From Enterobacter ludwigii (GTDB lineage: Bacteria; Pseudomonadota; Gammaproteobacteria; Enterobacterales; Enterobacteriaceae), in NCBI RefSeq assembly GCF_001750725.1, contig NZ_CP017279.1, positions 4,402,001 to 4,466,000 on the forward strand: a stretch of DNA of 64,000 bases, read 5' to 3'. Numbering within the stretch: position 1 is the stretch's first letter; every line of letters begins with the position of its first letter. Both the position numbers and the translations under genes were made by a program. The notes under the pieces are model-generated. The model saw nothing but the letters and a program-made list of their open reading frames with translations, had not been told where the DNA came from and made no database searches. Below are positions 30,115 to 39,517 of this stretch, piece after piece.

Positions 30115-30621
30115 CTGAAACTCCGTTAATAAAAAATCGTCGACATCCTTGTAAAGGAATTTATTTAATTTAAGGAATTTCTCATAAGTAAAGGATGTAA
30201 TGAAATTTAAAAGATAAGGAGTAAGTTATTGGGGTATTTAAATCATGAAATCTGATAATAAGGTGTTAATATATTTGTGTCATAAATAGAACTGAATAGT
30301 TACCCTGCAAATTAAGCGGGTTTTCGCGAAAGGGTAGCGCTATTGATTGACGCAACCTGTTGATGATGTACTCCTCAGGAGGTATGGCCGTTAATTTAAT
30401 GCGCTGCAGTTTTACATTTATTTATCCACTGACAAAGTAAAACACATTCTTAGCAGGGTAATTTTCCCCTTCGAAAGTGTCTCTTTTTTCTGAATGAACG
30501 CAGGAGCAGTAAAAATTTTAATAAAAATAATGCGTGAAAGGTGATGAATTTGCTCATTCCTGCCGATAACGAGGGTAAGACTCGCCTCTGGGCGAATTCA
30601 CCCTCACGGCAAGGAAGACTT
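30115..30621. other. 507-bp AT-rich intergenic region between autotransporter and chemoreceptor
   Basis: Both neighbouring genes are transcribed outward, so the region holds their promoters. It contains a perfect flagellar -10 element (described separately). An 18-codon frame at 30384-30440 follows AGGAGG but with only one base of spacing, so I do not call it a gene. I see no RNA gene or mobile element. Confidence 0.6.
30543..30569 (+). promoter_or_regulatory. Candidate FliA (sigma-28) promoter of the chemoreceptor
   Basis: GCCGATAA at 30562-30569 is a perfect match to the FliA -10 consensus. It lies 53 bp before the chemoreceptor ATG. The -35 region is poor (GATGAATT against TAAAGTTT). Chemoreceptors are usually class III flagellar genes, so the biology fits. 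Confidence 0.5.
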
Positions 30622-32169
30622 ATGAATATGTTGCGTAATTTCACGATCCGTTTCGTCATGCTGACGATTCTCGGGATCTTTTGTTTAATGTGGGCGGGCG
30701 TGGGGCTTTACAGCACCTGGTCTCTGTCACGGGTATCAGAGGGCAATGAGGTGGATCGCCAGCTGGTCAAACAGATGACCATACTCAGTCAGGGTAACGA
30801 TCAGTATTTTCGCTTTGTGACCCGGTTGAGTCGCGCGATGGAAGTGAAAGCCGCGGGCGGCACACCGGACCTGGCCCCTGCCCAGCAGGCGCTGGACAAT
30901 ATGGGGAGGAAACTGGCTGAGATGAAGGCAATCTCACCAGGACCGATGGATGAGCAAGTTTCAGCTCAGGTGATCGGTAGCTGGCAGGCTTTGCTTGAGC
31001 AGGGCGTAACGCCGCAAATGCAGCAGGCGAAGCAGTCCTCTCTGGAGGGCTACCGTCAGCAGGCGAATAACATCACCCCTCCGCTGAGTCGTGCGTTTGG
31101 TGCTGCTGCGGAGAACTTTAACAACGCGGCCGCCCGGGCACTCGACAGCACCCGAGTCGTCGTAGACAGCCTGACCAGCATGACCCGCACGGTGATTATC
31201 ACCGCCACGATTATTGGCCTGTTAATCCTGCTCTTCACCGACCGTTACCTGGTGGCGATGCTGGTAAAACCGCTGGCTCGCATTCGCCAGCAGTTCCGCC
31301 AGATTGCCCAGGGCGATCTCAGTCAGCCGATTGAACCGTTCGGTCGCAACTGCGTGGGTCAACTGGTTCCTCTGCTGAGCGCGATGCAGGATAGCCTGCG
31401 AGAAGCGGTGAGCTCTATTCGCTCCGGCAGCGAGAATATCTGGCGCGGCGCGACGGAGATCTCCAGCGGTAATAACGATCTCTCGTCCCGTACCGAAGAG
31501 CAGGCCGCCGCACTTGAAGAGACGGCGGCCAGCATGGAACAGCTGACCGCCACCGTGAAGCTGAACGCGGAAAGCGCGCGTCAGGCCAGCCAACTGGCGG
31601 ATGTGGCGTCAACAACGGCCAGCCGCGGCGGCTCGCTGGTGGAAGAGGTGGTGACCACCATGAGCGGTATTTCTGAGAGCTCGAAGAAGATTGCTGAAAT
31701 CACCAATGTGATCAACAGCATTGCCTTCCAGACCAATATCCTGGCGCTCAACGCTGCCGTGGAAGCGGCACGTGCGGGCGAGCAGGGACGTGGGTTTGCC
31801 GTCGTGGCCGGCGAGGTGCGTAACCTGGCAAGCCGCAGCGCCAACGCGGCAAAAGAAATTGAGGGATTGATTACCGATTCCGTTTCCCGCGTAGAGCAGG
31901 GCGCAAAGCTGGTGGGCGACACGGGCACCACCATGGATGCCATTTTGCGTGATGTGACGGAAGTGACGACCATCATGAAGCAAATCGCGTCTGCGTCTGA
32001 GGAGCAAAGTAAGGGGATTTCGCAGGTGGGTATTGCTATCACGCAAATGGATGGCGTGACACAGCAAAACGCCTCGCTTGTGGAAGAGGTCTCGGCAGCG
32101 GCCTCCGCGCTTGAACGTCAGACCGAAGAGCTCCAGCGGTCGGTGCAGAAATTCCGCCTCTCGGCTTAA
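30622..32169 (+). CDS. Methyl-accepting chemotaxis protein
   Basis: 515 residues. A membrane helix near residues 10-30 and a second near 188-208 ([17 protein letters not shown]) enclose a four-helix-bundle ligand domain; then come a HAMP domain ([20 protein letters not shown]) and a signalling domain whose hairpin tip is at about 360-400 ([20 protein letters not shown]). The start at 30622 has AAGGAAG before it. The protein ends QKFRLSA, so it has no NWETF-type tail for binding CheR/CheB and may depend on a more abundant receptor for adaptation. The ligand cannot be read from sequence. Confidence 0.93.
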   Translation: MNMLRNFTIRFVMLTILGIFCLMWAGVGLYSTWSLSRVSEGNEVDRQLVKQMTILSQGNDQYFRFVTRLSRAMEVKAAGGTPDLAPAQQALDNMGRKLAEMKAISPGPMDEQVSAQVIGSWQALLEQGVTPQMQQAKQSSLEGYRQQANNITPPLSRAFGAAAENFNNAAARALDSTRVVVDSLTSMTRTVIITATIIGLLILLFTDRYLVAMLVKPLARIRQQFRQIAQGDLSQPIEPFGRNCVGQLVPLLSAMQDSLREAVSSIRSGSENIWRGATEISSGNNDLSSRTEEQAAALEETAASMEQLTATVKLNAESARQASQLADVASTTASRGGSLVEEVVTTMSGISESSKKIAEITNVINSIAFQTNILALNAAVEAARAGEQGRGFAVVAGEVRNLASRSANAAKEIEGLITDSVSRVEQGAKLVGDTGTTMDAILRDVTEVTTIMKQIASASEEQSKGISQVGIAITQMDGVTQQNASLVEEVSAAASALERQTEELQRSVQKFRLSA

Positions 32170-32177
32170 TCACTGTT

Positions 32178-32205
32178 AAAAGGCCGCCGTGTGCGGCCTT
32201 TTTTT
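32178..32205 (+). terminator. Terminator after the chemoreceptor gene
   Basis: AAAAGGCCGC, CGTGT, GCGGCCTT and a T-run, ten bases after the stop. Confidence 0.9.
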
Positions 32206-32249
32206 CGGTTAAATGCAGGCGAACCAAACGGAGCGCCGCCTGCCGCTTA

Positions 32250-32582
32250 TCAGTGGGTGGCTTCACCAATCAGTGCGCCAGAGCCGGCACCGACGGCGGC
32301 CCCTTTCAGTACGCTGTTGCCTGTTACCGCTGCAGCACCTGCGCCCACCACGGCACCCACCGCGCCGCCTTTACGCGCAGCTTTACCTTTGTCGCCGTTT
32401 TTGAACATCGCACCGGTACCCGCGCCAACGACCGCACCGCCTACCGTGGATTTCAAATCTTTGCCCGTGGCTGCGCCAATTGCCGCACCGGCCACTGCAC
32501 CGGCGGCGGTTTTATCTATCGCCATACCAGAAGTGGAAAAGATCAGGGTGCTGATAATCAGCGCTGTTTTCATCAATTTCAT
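32250..32582 (-). CDS. Glycine-zipper domain protein
   Basis: 110 residues. A signal peptide (MKLMKTALIISTLIFSTSGMA) is followed by glycine-zipper repeats (GAVAGAAIGAATG, GGAVVGAGTGAMF, AVGAVVGAGAAAV) that form membrane-inserting or self-associating helices. There is no lipobox. AAAGGA precedes the chosen ATG; the next in-frame ATG is three codons later. The molecular function is unknown; relatives are envelope stress or structural proteins. Confidence 0.8.
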   Translation of the reverse strand: MKLMKTALIISTLIFSTSGMAIDKTAAGAVAGAAIGAATGKDLKSTVGGAVVGAGTGAMFKNGDKGKAARKGGAVGAVVGAGAAAVTGNSVLKGAAVGAGSGALIGEATH

Positions 32583-32714
32583 AACAAATCCTTTGTGACT
32601 GCTGTCGGTTGAGTCCGCTTTTCTCGTCATCTGACCTGAGAAAAACGTCCGCATAGTGCCAGTAATACCGGCTCAACCCTTAAGCAAATCATGCCCCTGG
32701 CAGGGATCCCTGTT

Positions 32715-32736
32715 GCCGGGCGGTGGTCCGCCCGGC
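32715..32736. repeat. REP-like palindrome downstream of yghU
   Basis: GCCGGGCGG, TGGT, CCGCCCGGC: a perfect 9-bp stem seven bases beyond the yghU stop. There is no T-run on the yghU strand, so it is more like an extragenic palindrome than an intrinsic terminator. Confidence 0.6.
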
Positions 32737-32742
32737 AGAGCA

Positions 32743-33612
32743 TTACGCCTGACGCTTGTCTTCCGTATTGGTCTCGAAGTCGCTCGCCGCGTGGCGTTCG
32801 TGGAGCTGCTCGTTGAGCTCGCCGCTGGTGCGGTTAACGATACGCCCGCGCTTCACGGCATGGCGGTGTGCCACATCTTTCGCCCAGCGCTGAACGTTGG
32901 TGTACTTCTCAGCGTCGAGGAACTCTGCGGCGTTATACACGCTACCCAGTGCCACGCAGCCGAACCACGGCCAGACCGCCATATCGGCGATGGTGTACTC
33001 TTCACCGGCCACGTAGCGGCTACGCGCCAGCTGTTTATCCAGCACGTCGAACAGGCGTTTGGCTTCCATCGTGAAGCGGTCAATCGCGTACTCAATCTTC
33101 ACCGGTGCGTAGTTATAGAAGTGGCCGAAACCGCCGCCGAGGAACGGGGCCGCGCCCTGCAGCCAGAACAGCCAGTTCAGGGTTTCCGTACGTCCCGCCG
33201 GATCTTTTGGCAGGAAATGGCCGAACTTCTCTGCCAGATAGAGCAGGATGCTGCCGGATTCAAATACGCGCGTGGGCGGTGTCGTGGAGTGGTCACGCAG
33301 CGCCGGAATTTTCGAGTTCGGATTCACTTCAACAAAGCCGCTGGAGAACTGGTCGCCTTCACCAATGCGAATCAACCATGCATCGTACTCGGCACCCGTC
33401 ACGCCAAGCGCCAGAAGCTCTTCCAGCATGATGGTCACTTTCTGCCCGTTTGGTGTGCCCAGAGAATAGAGCTGCAGCGGATGCGAACCCACGGGTAACT
33501 CTTTCTCATGCGTCGCACCGGAGATCGGACGGTTAATATTGGCGAACGCGCCGCCACCGTTCTTTTTCCATTCCCACACTTTGGGTGGCTGATAGGTATT
33601 TTCGTCTGACAT
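32743..33612 (-). CDS. yghU: Glutathione S-transferase-like disulfide reductase YghU
   Basis: A 289-residue Nu-class glutathione transferase. The start MSDENTYQPPKVWEWKKNGG gives the E. coli YghU size. The thioredoxin-like domain (QLYSLGTPNGQKVTIMLEEL) holds two glutathiones in the family, and the enzyme has disulfide-bond reductase activity. Its partner gss, on glutathionylspermidine metabolism, is divergent 213 bp away, as in E. coli, which suggests a common thiol-redox role. Confidence 0.94.
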   Translation of the reverse strand: MSDENTYQPPKVWEWKKNGGGAFANINRPISGATHEKELPVGSHPLQLYSLGTPNGQKVTIMLEELLALGVTGAEYDAWLIRIGEGDQFSSGFVEVNPNSKIPALRDHSTTPPTRVFESGSILLYLAEKFGHFLPKDPAGRTETLNWLFWLQGAAPFLGGGFGHFYNYAPVKIEYAIDRFTMEAKRLFDVLDKQLARSRYVAGEEYTIADMAVWPWFGCVALGSVYNAAEFLDAEKYTNVQRWAKDVAHRHAVKRGRIVNRTSGELNEQLHERHAASDFETNTEDKRQA

Positions 33613-33825
33613 GTTGGCCTGCCTTTTTTGTGATGTGTTGAGGGAGTGTAGCAGGAGTTCATGGGAGGGTTTAGCGAACTGAGCGCAATACATTTCCCCT
33701 TCGCGCCACACTACACAGACAGCGGAACGGGTGTATGATAAATCACACCTCTGTCAGGTTAATTACAACGTGCAGACGACGACAACCCTTTCAACATTGC
33801 CGCCTGCCCGTCTTAGGTTGGATAC

Positions 33826-35679
33826 ATGCGTAAAGGAAAGTTAAGCAGTGACGCGCCATTCGGGACGTTATTAGGTTATGCGCCGGGTGGCGTGGCGATT
33901 TACTCTTCAAACTACGGCAGTCTCGATCCGCGTCGTTATCCGGAAGACGCGGATTTTCGCAGCTATATTGGCAATGAATACATGGGCCACAAGTGGCAGT
34001 GTGTTGAGTTCGCCCGCCGTTTTCTGTTCCTCAATTATGGATGTGTTTTCACCGACGTCGGTATGGCGTGGGAGATCTTCTCTCTGCGCTTTTTGCGCCA
34101 GGTCGTGAACGATAACATCCTGCCGCTTCAGGCCTTTGCCAATGGTTCGAAACGCGCGCCGCAGGCCGGGGCGTTGCTTATCTGGCAAAAGGGCGGGGAG
34201 TTTCATGAGACCGGCCACGTTGCCGTGATCACGCAACTGTTGGACGATAAGGTGCGCATTGCCGAGCAGAACGTTATTCACTCTCCGCTCCCGCTCGGGC
34301 AGCAGTGGACGCGCGAGCTGCGAATGACCGTTGAGAACGGTACTTACACGCTGCATGACACCTTTAACGATACCGAAATTCTCGGCTGGATGATCCAGAC
34401 GGACGACATGGAGCACAGCATCCCGCAGCCGGAACTCGACGGTGAACTGCTGAAAATCAGCGGTGCGCGGCTGAAGAATAAACGTCAGTTTGACGGGAAA
34501 TGGCTCAACGAAAACGACGCCCTGCAGCAGGCGTATGTCCGCGCAAACGGCCACTTTATCAATAAAGATCCCTGCCAGTATTTTACCATTACCGAAAGTG
34601 CCGAGCAGGAGCTGATCAAAGCGACCAATGAACTGCACCTGATGTACCTGCACGCGACCGACAAAGTGCTGAAGGACGATAACTTACTGGCGCTTTTTGA
34701 CATCCCTAAAATCCTCTGGCCGCGTCTGCGCCTCTCATGGCAGTGGCGTCGCCACCATATGATCACCGGTCGTATGGATTTCTGTATGGATGAGCGTGGC
34801 ATCAAGGTTTACGAGTACAACGCCGATTCCGCCTCCTGCCACACGGAAGGGGGATTAATCCTCGAAGAGTGGGTGAAGAACGGTTATCGCGGTAACGGCC
34901 ACAATCCGGCGGAAGGTTTGCTGGAAGAACTTACCGGCGCGTGGAAGCACAGCCATGCGCGTCCGTTCGTGCACATCATGCAGGACAATGACGTCGAAGA
35001 GGATTATCACGCGCTCTTTATTCAGCGCTCTCTGCTGCAGGCCGGGTTTGAAACCAAAATTCTGCATGGGCTTAACGCTCTCAGCTGGGATGCGGCCGGG
35101 CAACTGATTGACGATGAAGGCCGTCACGTTAACTGCGTGTGGAAAACCTGGGCGTGGGAGACGGCGATAGAGCAGATCCGCGAGGTGAGCGAAACCGAAT
35201 ACGCCGCCGTGCCGATCCGCACCGGGCATCCGGCAGGTGACGTACGGCTGATTGACGTCCTGCTGCGTCCGGAAGTGCTGGTGTTCGAACCGCTGTGGAC
35301 GGTTATTCCCGGCAACAAGGCGATCCTCCCGGTGCTCTGGCAGCTGTTCCCGAATCACCGTTATCTGCTCGATACCGATTTCGAGGTTAACGACCTGCTG
35401 AAACAGACCGGTTACGCCATCAAACCGATTGCCGGACGCTGCGGCAGCAATATCGATCTGATTAGCGCCGGGGATGAAGTGCTGGACAAGTCGAGCGGCA
35501 AGTTTGTCGATCGCAAAAATATCTACCAGCAGCTGTGGTGCCTGCCGAAGGTGGATGGCAAGCATATCCAGGTCTGTACGTTTACCGTGGGCGGTAACTA
35601 CGGCGGCACCTGCCTGCGCGGGGATGATTCGCTGGTGGTGAAGAAAGAGAGCGACATCGAACCGTTGATTGTGGTGTAA
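33826..35679 (+). CDS. gss: Bifunctional glutathionylspermidine synthetase/amidase
   Basis: A 617-residue protein. The N-terminal amidase is a CHAP-type cysteine peptidase with nucleophile C59 (HKWQCVEFARR) and the His in ETGHVAVITQ. The C-terminal ATP-grasp synthetase joins glutathione and spermidine (RMDFCMDERGIKVYEYNADS, CGSNIDLISAG). It both makes and breaks glutathionylspermidine in the cytoplasm, protecting protein thiols. A strong terminator follows. Confidence 0.96.
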   Translation: MRKGKLSSDAPFGTLLGYAPGGVAIYSSNYGSLDPRRYPEDADFRSYIGNEYMGHKWQCVEFARRFLFLNYGCVFTDVGMAWEIFSLRFLRQVVNDNILPLQAFANGSKRAPQAGALLIWQKGGEFHETGHVAVITQLLDDKVRIAEQNVIHSPLPLGQQWTRELRMTVENGTYTLHDTFNDTEILGWMIQTDDMEHSIPQPELDGELLKISGARLKNKRQFDGKWLNENDALQQAYVRANGHFINKDPCQYFTITESAEQELIKATNELHLMYLHATDKVLKDDNLLALFDIPKILWPRLRLSWQWRRHHMITGRMDFCMDERGIKVYEYNADSASCHTEGGLILEEWVKNGYRGNGHNPAEGLLEELTGAWKHSHARPFVHIMQDNDVEEDYHALFIQRSLLQAGFETKILHGLNALSWDAAGQLIDDEGRHVNCVWKTWAWETAIEQIREVSETEYAAVPIRTGHPAGDVRLIDVLLRPEVLVFEPLWTVIPGNKAILPVLWQLFPNHRYLLDTDFEVNDLLKQTGYAIKPIAGRCGSNIDLISAGDEVLDKSSGKFVDRKNIYQQLWCLPKVDGKHIQVCTFTVGGNYGGTCLRGDDSLVVKKESDIEPLIVV

Positions 35680-35705
35680 GACAAGTAAGCCGTTCCGGCT
35701 GTCAA

Positions 35706-35740
35706 CACACACCCGCAAGTGTTCCTTGCGGGTGTTTTTC
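35706..35740 (+). terminator. Terminator after gss
   Basis: ACACCCGCAAG, TGTT, CCTTGCGGGTGT then a T-run. It lies between gss and the converging pga operon. Confidence 0.9.
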
Positions 35741-35753
35741 GTTTTCTGGCGGC

Positions 35754-36185
35754 TCAGGGATGCTCGTCGTGCTGCTGACTTATCTTCAGGTCAATGATGC
35801 GGCCGATCTGGTCATGATAGACCGTCAGCAAATTGTACTGACTCATCTCTGAAATGATTTGCGGGGGGACGTTAAAGCTTCTCGCCAGCTCATCGTGACG
35901 CCAGGCATCGGGACGCCGCCGCCTTACCTGAGCGCGACGGCGATTGTACTGATACCACAGAATGAGCAACCAGCCGTTAAGCGCGGCGATCAGCAAAAAG
36001 ATCAGCACCGTATTAAACGAGGCAATAATAATGCCCCAGCGGTAGTTGCTCTCCTCGGTTACCTGCATCCACAGATTGGCATAGAGGAAAAACAGAAAAC
36101 CTCCCCATGCCAGCAGCGTCAGCACCGCATCAAAAAGACGGGGCAATAGCCGATGTTCAGTCAGAATTAGCGTATTTTCGTTCAT
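35754..36185 (-). CDS. pgaD: Biofilm PGA synthesis accessory protein PgaD
   Basis: 143 residues with two membrane helices ([17 protein letters not shown] and [20 protein letters not shown]) and a charged cytoplasmic tail. PgaD binds PgaC and, in E. coli, stabilises it when cyclic-di-GMP is bound. Its ATG overlaps the pgaC stop by 4 bp. Last gene of pgaABCD. Confidence 0.92.
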   Translation of the reverse strand: MNENTLILTEHRLLPRLFDAVLTLLAWGGFLFFLYANLWMQVTEESNYRWGIIIASFNTVLIFLLIAALNGWLLILWYQYNRRRAQVRRRRPDAWRHDELARSFNVPPQIISEMSQYNLLTVYHDQIGRIIDLKISQQHDEHP

Positions 36186-37513
36186 TGAATGCTTCCTTTT
36201 CCCCGGTCCGGACTGATCCAGCGCGCACGTGCACGCTGGCGTTTAAGCATGACTTTTGGAAAGGCGACGAGGGTGGTGAACAGACCAATCATCCAGTACA
36301 CCATCGGGAACCAGATCACCCAGAAAAGCGAACTCGCCACGTTTCTTTCATAGCGTCGCTCGATATACAAACTGACGAGGAATTGCATCAGACACATGAC
36401 CCCCAGAAGCAACCCGGTAAATTCAGGAGGAAACAGACTCTCGACGGTCAGGTTTGTGGGTAACGTAATGATATGGCTGACAATGAACAGCAACACGGTC
36501 ACCGCATAGGCGAATGCCCACAGCGTTGACAACGCGTACTCTAAAAACAGCGGCCACATGCGATGATGTTCCCAGCGCACGATCTTGCGAAGGTTAACCA
36601 GAAAGACCTCCGCACCGCCCTGAGCCCAGCGTAAACGCTGTTTCCACAGACCTTTTAACGTCTCTGGCATCAGGATCCAGCACAGCGCCCGCGGCTCAAA
36701 AAAGATATCCCAGTGTCGAAGCTGAAGCTTCCAGCTGATGTCGATATCTTCGGTGATCATATCCGGGCTCCAGTACCCCACATCTGCCAGCGCCTGCCGG
36801 CGAAAGGCCGCAATAACCCCGGAGACGGTAAAGACCCTGCCGTAGATCCGCTGTGTCCGTTTGATGAGACCAATAATCGATGAGAACTCGCCTACCTGAA
36901 TACGGCCAATCAGCGTTGATCGTGTGCGAATACGCGGATTCCCGGTGACGGCCCCGACGTGGGGATACTTAATCAGCGGCTCTACCAGATAGGCTGCGGT
37001 ATCACGATCGAGCAGGGCGTCGCCATCAATACAGACCAGCAGATCGCCGCGCGCCGCCGCCGCGCCGGCCTTAAGCGCCACCGCCTTACCCTGGTTTTCT
37101 GCGAGGTGAATGACGCGCAGGCGCGGCTGTTCCTGCGCCAGCTGCTGCAGCACCTCTGCGGTGTTGTCAGAAGAACCATCGTTGATCGCGATAACTTCGA
37201 TATGGGGGTAGCGCTGATCCAGCGCGGCGCTAATGGTCTCCCGGGCATTTCTTTCCTCGTTGAAACACGGGATCAGGATTGAAATTAACGGATCGCCGTC
37301 TAACGTGGGAGCGGGCGTCTGCTTATCCCATGACCAGTGCCGTTCAAGCTGAAACCAGAAATAGAGCCCTCCGGTTATCCAGAGCACGGACATGAACAGT
37401 GGCCAGAAGAAGACAAAATCCAGAATCAGTTCTCCGGTAAAGAGGGCAGCCACGCCCAGAGGCAACCCGAATACCAGGCATAAAATAGAGAATGCGATAA
37501 TGCGATCAGTCAT
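36182..37513 (-). CDS. pgaC: Poly-beta-1,6-N-acetylglucosamine synthase PgaC
   Basis: 443 residues, a family 2 processive glycosyltransferase in the inner membrane. The motifs are present: CIDGDALLD (DXD), ITEDIDIS (catalytic Asp) and [10 protein letters not shown] (QXXRW). Membrane helices lie at both ends. It polymerises UDP-GlcNAc into poly-GlcNAc, a biofilm matrix polysaccharide. The start [16 protein letters not shown] gives the E. coli size and overlaps the pgaB end by 8 bp; the longer in-frame start at 37600 lies inside pgaB. Confidence 0.94.
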   Translation of the reverse strand: MTDRIIAFSILCLVFGLPLGVAALFTGELILDFVFFWPLFMSVLWITGGLYFWFQLERHWSWDKQTPAPTLDGDPLISILIPCFNEERNARETISAALDQRYPHIEVIAINDGSSDNTAEVLQQLAQEQPRLRVIHLAENQGKAVALKAGAAAARGDLLVCIDGDALLDRDTAAYLVEPLIKYPHVGAVTGNPRIRTRSTLIGRIQVGEFSSIIGLIKRTQRIYGRVFTVSGVIAAFRRQALADVGYWSPDMITEDIDISWKLQLRHWDIFFEPRALCWILMPETLKGLWKQRLRWAQGGAEVFLVNLRKIVRWEHHRMWPLFLEYALSTLWAFAYAVTVLLFIVSHIITLPTNLTVESLFPPEFTGLLLGVMCLMQFLVSLYIERRYERNVASSLFWVIWFPMVYWMIGLFTTLVAFPKVMLKRQRARARWISPDRGKGSIQ

Positions 37514-39515
37514 TGTCAGGGTACCAGTACGAAGAGAATTCAGGCCTGATGCGTGAAATATCAGGTTGGTTGTTGATGAAATCGTCGGGGTAGTAACCAT
37601 AATTTTTGATGCCGTTCAGCTGGAGAACGCGCATCCACTGCGCCAGACGCGTGTCGGGCACGGCACGTTGAGGTTTCTGCTCCCAGTCCCGGGCCTGTAG
37701 CTCGAAAATGGTTTTATTGAGCGCACCGGGCCGTGCGGCAACGGCGGCGATCAACCGCGTGAGCCAGGCATCGCTTTCCTCGGCCGGAACGGATTCCATC
37801 AGCGGCATAGCCATCGGAACCGTCCAGTCGTAGGTCATCAGAAAATCATCCAGATTTTGTGCAAACCACGCTTCGCTCTCGGGCTGCAGGATGGGCAGGG
37901 CGAACATATTCCGCGCGGTTTTAATCTGCGGGCCGCGTATGTTTTTCACCGCCTGGCTAAGGCTGCGGGTAAAGCCGATGAGCGTCTGACTTTTAAAGCG
38001 ACTCCAGGCATGAAGGGCGGCCGGATCGTGTTGCATCGCGGCGATGCTGCGGTTATTCCAGGCGCGCAGGGCATCCGGGCCGGCATCTTCAAAGTCTGTT
38101 AGTACCGCATCGTCGTGAAATAAGATCCCATTGAAGCTGGCATAGCGGGCAAGATCTTCATAGATTTCCGTGACCTGCTGACGAACCTCGGGGTTCCACG
38201 GGGAGAGGCGGATGTAGGGGTCGGTAGCCTCGTGCAATTGGCCCGTTTGACGATCCCAGCGCTGTACCCGCGGGAGTGCGGGTGAGAGATCGAAAGAGAG
38301 CACCGGCATCCATGCATAGACTTTTACGCCTGCACGGGTTTGCAGCTGCCAGGCGACAAAATTAAACAGATCGGCGCGCACCGGAAGCCGGCTGTTAGGG
38401 AAGTAGAGCGCTTTGATCGTGCCATCGCCCAGTGGATCGGAAAACGCCTGCAGGAAAACATGACTGATTTTCATGTCGTAAACCCGCTGGACAAGTTTGT
38501 TGATGTTGTTGGTTTGCTGGGCCGGATCGGGATCGTAAACATAATCGAGATCGACATGCATGACGCGCACGGGATCGGCCTCCTGAATCTGGCTGACCGT
38601 GCTGGCAAAGGATTTGAGCGAGGGATTTCCGGAAATCAAAAGACGCGGAATATTGCCGAGATCGCGCACATCCGCCAGCCCATCCTCAAGGGTAAAAGCC
38701 AACTGATAACCCTGCTTTCTGGCGATGGCGAGCGATGTGCCGTTCGCGGCGCCATAGGGCCAGACCCAGGCGCGGGGCGCTTTTCCCGTCACCCGGGTAA
38801 TTTTGTCGGTAACTTTGCGCACGTCATCAGCGATCCGCTGGTTGAACTGCCGATCGGTTTCATAACGCCCCGTCGCTTTATCGTAAAAGCGGTTGGCGAT
38901 GGCGGGTTCACGGCTTCCCTGTGGGTTAGCCGGTATGCCGTAATGCGAAGCCCAGGTATGCGAGCCAATCTCAACCAGCGGAGACTGGCTTAGCTCCCGC
39001 ACCATATCCCAGGTTGCAAAGCGCTCGCGGGGCGTCATCAGTCCGCCGAAATTGACCTGCTGATTCGCTGGCGTATCTACCCAACTGCCCACCGGTGCCC
39101 ACAGCGCAGGGACGTTCCAGGCCTGAAGAAGTGGCCAGACGCGGGTGTAGAAACTGCTGTAGCCATCATCAAAACTGAGTAAATAGGCTCTGGGCGGCAG
39201 CGTTTTTTTGCCCTCATGCGCATCCAGAATATCCTGCACGCTAATGGCGTGATAACCGTGATGCACAAGCCAGCCGATCTGCTCGTTTAGGGCGCTGGTA
39301 CGAACGGACAGGTAGCGCTGATCGGCTGCATCATCTTCAACGTCATGGTAGGCCAGAACCAGAAAATGGTTCTTTGGCCAGGGTTTACTCGCCTCAGGCT
39401 GTGGCCGTTCCTGGGGGGACATAAACGAGAGGGCCTGAGCGCAAACGCTCGCGCTGAGGCATAACCAGCCGATAATTATCAGGCTCACAGAAAAACGTTT
39501 GTTCAGCATATTCAT
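37506..39515 (-). CDS. pgaB: Poly-GlcNAc N-deacetylase PgaB
   Basis: 669 residues. The N-terminal deacetylase (NodB fold) shows the metal site in [12 protein letters not shown] and [12 protein letters not shown]. The C-terminal domain is the glycoside-hydrolase-like half ([17 protein letters not shown]). It partially deacetylates the polymer in the periplasm before export by PgaA. E. coli PgaB is a lipoprotein with LTAC. Here the signal sequence reads [16 protein letters not shown], with no [AGS]-Cys lipobox, so signal peptidase I cleavage after CAQA is more likely. Confidence 0.93.
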   Translation of the reverse strand: MNMLNKRFSVSLIIIGWLCLSASVCAQALSFMSPQERPQPEASKPWPKNHFLVLAYHDVEDDAADQRYLSVRTSALNEQIGWLVHHGYHAISVQDILDAHEGKKTLPPRAYLLSFDDGYSSFYTRVWPLLQAWNVPALWAPVGSWVDTPANQQVNFGGLMTPRERFATWDMVRELSQSPLVEIGSHTWASHYGIPANPQGSREPAIANRFYDKATGRYETDRQFNQRIADDVRKVTDKITRVTGKAPRAWVWPYGAANGTSLAIARKQGYQLAFTLEDGLADVRDLGNIPRLLISGNPSLKSFASTVSQIQEADPVRVMHVDLDYVYDPDPAQQTNNINKLVQRVYDMKISHVFLQAFSDPLGDGTIKALYFPNSRLPVRADLFNFVAWQLQTRAGVKVYAWMPVLSFDLSPALPRVQRWDRQTGQLHEATDPYIRLSPWNPEVRQQVTEIYEDLARYASFNGILFHDDAVLTDFEDAGPDALRAWNNRSIAAMQHDPAALHAWSRFKSQTLIGFTRSLSQAVKNIRGPQIKTARNMFALPILQPESEAWFAQNLDDFLMTYDWTVPMAMPLMESVPAEESDAWLTRLIAAVAARPGALNKTIFELQARDWEQKPQRAVPDTRLAQWMRVLQLNGIKNYGYYPDDFINNQPDISRIRPEFSSYWYPDND

Positions 39516-39517
39516 CC

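Noticed and set aside
30384..30440. 18-codon frame after AGGAGG upstream of the chemoreceptor
   Set aside because: The spacing between AGGAGG and ATG is one base, too short for normal initiation, and the peptide resembles no known small protein.
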